Shown piece after piece: positions 39,058 through 41,412 of a stretch of 41,412 nucleotides of DNA. A model generated the notes under the pieces. It worked only from the letters and a program-made list of their open reading frames with translations. It made no database searches and had not been told where the DNA came from. Both the position numbers and the translations under genes were made by a program. Every line of letters starts with the position of its first letter. Position 1 is the first letter of the stretch. Source of the DNA: Bacteroidales bacterium (lineage in GTDB: Bacteria > Bacteroidota > Bacteroidia > Bacteroidales > UBA12077); assembly GCA_030611105.1 (NCBI GenBank), contig JAUWQL010000015.1, positions 1 to 41,412 on the forward strand, written 5' to 3'.

Positions 39058-39143
39058 GGGCTAAAGCCCTGTATTAATAAGGAATCCATAACCCCAGGCT
39101 TAAGCCTGGGGTTAATAAAGCGGTGTTTAATGGGCTTTAGCCC
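39058..39143. repeat. Nested palindromic intergenic repeat
   Basis: An outer pair, GGGCTAAAGCCC (39058-39069) and GGGCTTTAGCCC (39132-39143), are exact reverse complements and each is nearly self-complementary. Between them is a perfect 26-bp palindrome (39089-39114; half is TAACCCCAGGCTT). The whole is a cruciform or multi-stem structure in the 281-bp gap between the MATE gene and tnaA. Confidence 0.75.
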
Positions 39144-39235
39144 AAAATATTATACAGTTTTTAACGCTAAATTAAACTAAAGCCTTTATAGATTAATAAA
39201 GTGTAACAAATCTGTATGAATAATGTTGAAATAAA

Positions 39236-39263
39236 AAGGCCCTGTATTTCAATACAGGGTCTT
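39236..39263 (-). terminator. Terminator of tnaA
   Basis: Stem CCCTGTAT/ATACAGGG (39240-39247, 39252-39259), extended by flanking pairs, with TTTTTATTT following on the minus strand. Confidence 0.85.
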
Positions 39264-39280
39264 AAACATTATCTGATAAA

Positions 39281-40660
39281 TTATTTTATTCTTTCAAGTT
39301 CAACTGTGAAATGCCTCATAATTGGCGCTTCTTCAAGAATATTAAATCCTTTGGTAATCTGATCTCTTCTGTCGAAAACATTTTTTAAAGCCACTGCTAT
39401 AACATCCATGTGGTTATTTGTATATACTCTTCGTGGTATAGCCAAACGAAGAAGTTCAAGGGCTGGATAACGATTTTCACGTGTTTCAGGATCTCGATCG
39501 GCAAGTAAAGTGCCGATCTCAACACCACGAATACCAGCTTCAAGATATAATTCTACTGCTAAGGTTTGAGCAATATATTGCTCTTTAGGTACGTTTGGTA
39601 AAAATTTCTTGGCGTCAATGAAAATAGCATGTCCACCATAAGGTTTTTGAACTGATATTCCATAGTCTGTTAACTTTTGACCTAAATATGCTACTTGTCT
39701 GATTCGGGTATTTAAGTAATCGAATTCTGTCCCTTCGTCTAATCCTTGTGCCAAAGCGTTCATATCTCTTCCCGACATGCCGCCATAAGTGATATAACCT
39801 TCAAAAATTATATTAAAAACAGTTGCTTTTTTAAAAATTTCTTCGCTTCTCAGAGCAATAAATCCACCCATGTTTACAATGGCATCCTTCTTACTACTCA
39901 TGGTCATTCCATCGGCATACGAAAACATTTCTTTAACAATTTCTTTTATGGTTTTATTTTCGCATCCTTTTTCGCGTAGTTTAATAAAATATGCGTTCTC
40001 GGCAAAACGTGCTGAATCGTATATTACCGGGATATTATATTTATCAGCAATTTTACGAACACCTTTCATATTCTCGATTGAAACTGGTTGTCCACCTGAA
40101 GAGTTACATGTAACTGTAACAATAATAAAAGGTATTTTTTCAGGAGTATGCTCTTTAATTGTATTTTCTAATTTTTCAAGATTAATATCTCCTTTAAACG
40201 GATGATCAATTTCAGTATCAAAAGCTTCATCAATAGTACAATCAATGGCTTTTGCCTTTCTAAACTCGATATGTCCTTTCGTTGTATCGAAATGCGAATT
40301 GCCTGGAATAATATCACCTTCTTTAATTAAAGCAGAAAATAAAACATTTTCTGCTGCTCTTCCCTGGTGAGTTGGAAGAAAATATTCGAATCCTAATAAT
40401 TCCTTTATAGTATTTTTTAATTTATAATATGATGAAGCACCGGCATAACTTTCGTCTCCAAGCATCATAGCAGACCATTGTTTGTCGCTCATGGCTCCGG
40501 TTCCTGAATCGGTTAACAAGTCAATAAAAACCTGTTCGCTTTTTAAATTAAATAGATTGAATTTTGCTTCTTTAATCCATTTTTCACGTTCTTCGCACAT
40601 ACTTCTTTTGATGGTTTCAACCATCTTAATTTTATATGATTCTGCAAATGGAAGTTCCAT
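39281..40660 (-). CDS. tnaA: Tryptophanase
   Basis: 459 residues. The family start FIDLLTDSGTGAMSDKQW, the PLP Lys258 in MSSKKDAIVNMGG, and the loop THQGRAAEN are present. The stretch AGIRGVEIGTLLADRDP matches tryptophanase; tyrosine phenol-lyase has Arg in VRSMERG there. It breaks tryptophan to indole, pyruvate and ammonia with PLP and potassium. Its leader is about 175 nt, long for this genome, and may hold control. Terminator follows. Confidence 0.92.
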   Translation of the reverse strand: MELPFAESYKIKMVETIKRSMCEEREKWIKEAKFNLFNLKSEQVFIDLLTDSGTGAMSDKQWSAMMLGDESYAGASSYYKLKNTIKELLGFEYFLPTHQGRAAENVLFSALIKEGDIIPGNSHFDTTKGHIEFRKAKAIDCTIDEAFDTEIDHPFKGDINLEKLENTIKEHTPEKIPFIIVTVTCNSSGGQPVSIENMKGVRKIADKYNIPVIYDSARFAENAYFIKLREKGCENKTIKEIVKEMFSYADGMTMSSKKDAIVNMGGFIALRSEEIFKKATVFNIIFEGYITYGGMSGRDMNALAQGLDEGTEFDYLNTRIRQVAYLGQKLTDYGISVQKPYGGHAIFIDAKKFLPNVPKEQYIAQTLAVELYLEAGIRGVEIGTLLADRDPETRENRYPALELLRLAIPRRVYTNNHMDVIAVALKNVFDRRDQITKGFNILEEAPIMRHFTVELERIK

Positions 40661-40720
40661 AATATTAGAATTTATGATTAAACAAATTGAAAATTGATTA
40701 TTTAAAATCGATGAGTTCTC

Positions 40721-40848
40721 TCACAAATGTGAAAGTCTAGAAGATGAAGGAATCTCTCTTCTTAATATTTATGTAAACATTTTTTGCTGAAAACAATTTG
40801 TTATTAGATATTTTCATTCAGCTCAATTTTATTTGCGGTACAAATATA
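40721..40848 (-). promoter_or_regulatory. tnaA promoter and leader features
   Basis: The -7 element TATATTTG lies at 40841-40848 (minus). The leader holds a 26-codon open frame (40737-40817) and then the dyad TCACA-AA-TGTGA (40721-40732). The short frame has no Trp codon, unlike TnaC of E. coli. Confidence 0.4.
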
Positions 40849-40879
40849 CGAGTTTATTAAATAATTGCATAAAATTAAA

Positions 40880-40887
40880 TACTTTTG
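40880..40887 (+). promoter_or_regulatory. -7 element of the gene at 40941
   Basis: TACTTTTG fits TAnnTTTG and overlaps the 12-bp palindrome TTTTGTACAAAA (40883-40894). Confidence 0.45.
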
Positions 40888-40940
40888 TACAAAATTAATA
40901 ACTCAAAAATACAATTAAAGTATTAAATTTCAGTACAATA

Positions 40941-41393
40941 ATGAGCAAGCTGCTTTTGGTTTTATTTGCTATTTTACTTCTTAATTTTTCATCTTATTCA
41001 CAAAATTCAGAGACTGATACTCTAATTACAGTTCAGAACGAGATTTTTAAAAGTGATTCATTATCAGTTGATTCTTTAAAAATATTAAATGATTCTATTG
41101 AATATGAATTAATACAAGATACTTTAAGACGAATTTTCAATATTGCTGATACTTTATTATTAAATGATAGTATTCCCGGTAAAACTACTTATGAATGCTT
41201 GATGGATAATTTTAGAGATTCTTTGTTTTTTGATGAGCCGGATTCAATCCATTATGTTATTTACAATTTAAATAATTTACTTAACAATGATACAATTCTT
41301 TTAAATGATACCGCAAAACAAGCTATTAATAAACGTAAATATTTAGCTGGTCATTTCGGTAATAAAATTGTTTCCTTCAAAGGTATTACATAA
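40941..41393 (+). CDS. Hypothetical exported protein, possibly cut short
   Basis: 150 residues with a signal peptide (1-20, ends FSSYSQ). The mature part is acidic and rich in Ser, Asp, Asn and Leu (SDSLSVDSLKILNDSIEYEL, repeated LLNDS/LLNDT units), unlike an enzyme domain. The end, HFGNKIVSFKGIT, looks like the entry to a folded domain rather than a natural tail, and the window ends 19 bp later. It may be the N-terminal linker of a longer cell-wall protein broken by a stop, but that cannot be judged here. Confidence 0.55.
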   Translation: MSKLLLVLFAILLLNFSSYSQNSETDTLITVQNEIFKSDSLSVDSLKILNDSIEYELIQDTLRRIFNIADTLLLNDSIPGKTTYECLMDNFRDSLFFDEPDSIHYVIYNLNNLLNNDTILLNDTAKQAINKRKYLAGHFGNKIVSFKGIT

Positions 41394-41412
41394 TTCGGAG
41401 AAGATATTACGA

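Noticed and set aside
39281-40660. Tyrosine phenol-lyase instead of tryptophanase
   Set aside because: The region IRGVEIG has the tryptophanase form and lacks the Arg of the VRSMERG stretch that marks tyrosine phenol-lyase.
40721-40732. CRP-type binding site before tnaA
   Set aside because: CRP sites are TGTGA-N6-TCACA; here the half-sites are in the opposite order with a 2-bp gap.

Overview
The window is about 41 kb of AT-rich DNA that reads as the chromosome of an anaerobic or fermentative member of the Bacteroidota, probably marine or sediment-type and near Bacteroidales/Marinilabiliales. The evidence is the Bacteroidota promoter form (TTG ... TAnnTTTG), mostly absent Shine-Dalgarno sequences, carboxypeptidase-regulatory-like and outer-membrane proteins, SiaB/SiaC, a LytTR regulator with a membrane domain, and many oxygen-sensitive or fermentative enzymes. 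I see no rRNA, tRNA, CRISPR array or intact transposon. Most genes are ordinary and intact. The unusual material lies between genes and, in one case, inside a gene.

Layout. (a) 1-5110: a gene tail at the left edge, a small element with inverted ends, an outer-membrane porin plus beta-helix lipoprotein operon, small hypothetical genes, then a 'graveyard' of decayed gene tails. (b) 5175-8988: an M23 peptidase, a PhoB-like response regulator and a PiT phosphate transporter. Repeats of TTAACA at 11-bp spacing sit before the regulator, the transporter and, more weakly, the porin operon, so this end looks like a small phosphate-starvation regulon. (c) 9390-12205: a SiaB kinase/SiaC phosphoprotein pair in an operon with a short-chain dehydrogenase and a two-domain VOC protein. 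(d) 12286-14533: a LytTR regulator, a secreted alpha/beta hydrolase and a membrane protein made of ten pentapeptides.

(e) 14661-34173 is an amino-acid fermentation region. A likely operon holds the HypD activase, trans-4-hydroxyproline dehydratase HypD and a secreted C69 dipeptidase. HydE (hydrogenase maturation), an ADP-forming acyl-CoA synthetase, an outer-membrane barrel, a sodium:solute symporter, flavodoxin, an aminotransferase, a four-subunit 2-oxoacid:ferredoxin oxidoreductase, an Lrp-type regulator and a D-threonine-aldolase-like enzyme follow. Together they suggest: peptides and amino acids enter, transamination gives 2-oxoacids, the oxidoreductase makes acyl-CoA and reduced ferredoxin, the synthetase turns acyl-CoA into ATP and acid, and electrons leave as H2. 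(f) 34350-38999 is housekeeping (CNNM/CBS protein, NadD, Gmk, YicC, MATE transporter). (g) 39281-40660 is tryptophanase, in keeping with the fermentation theme.

Main points for a second look: an 18-bp palindrome (TCCCGA-N6-TCGGGA family) inserted in frame inside hypD, adding six residues; other members of the family elsewhere in the window; an isolated small RNA of about 100 nt at 32903-33002 with a near-ideal promoter and terminator; the Pho-box-like set; a response-regulator gene whose terminator lies wholly inside its coding sequence; and a graveyard of gene tails including a second, decayed copy of the 3' end and terminator of a gene about 1.9 kb upstream.
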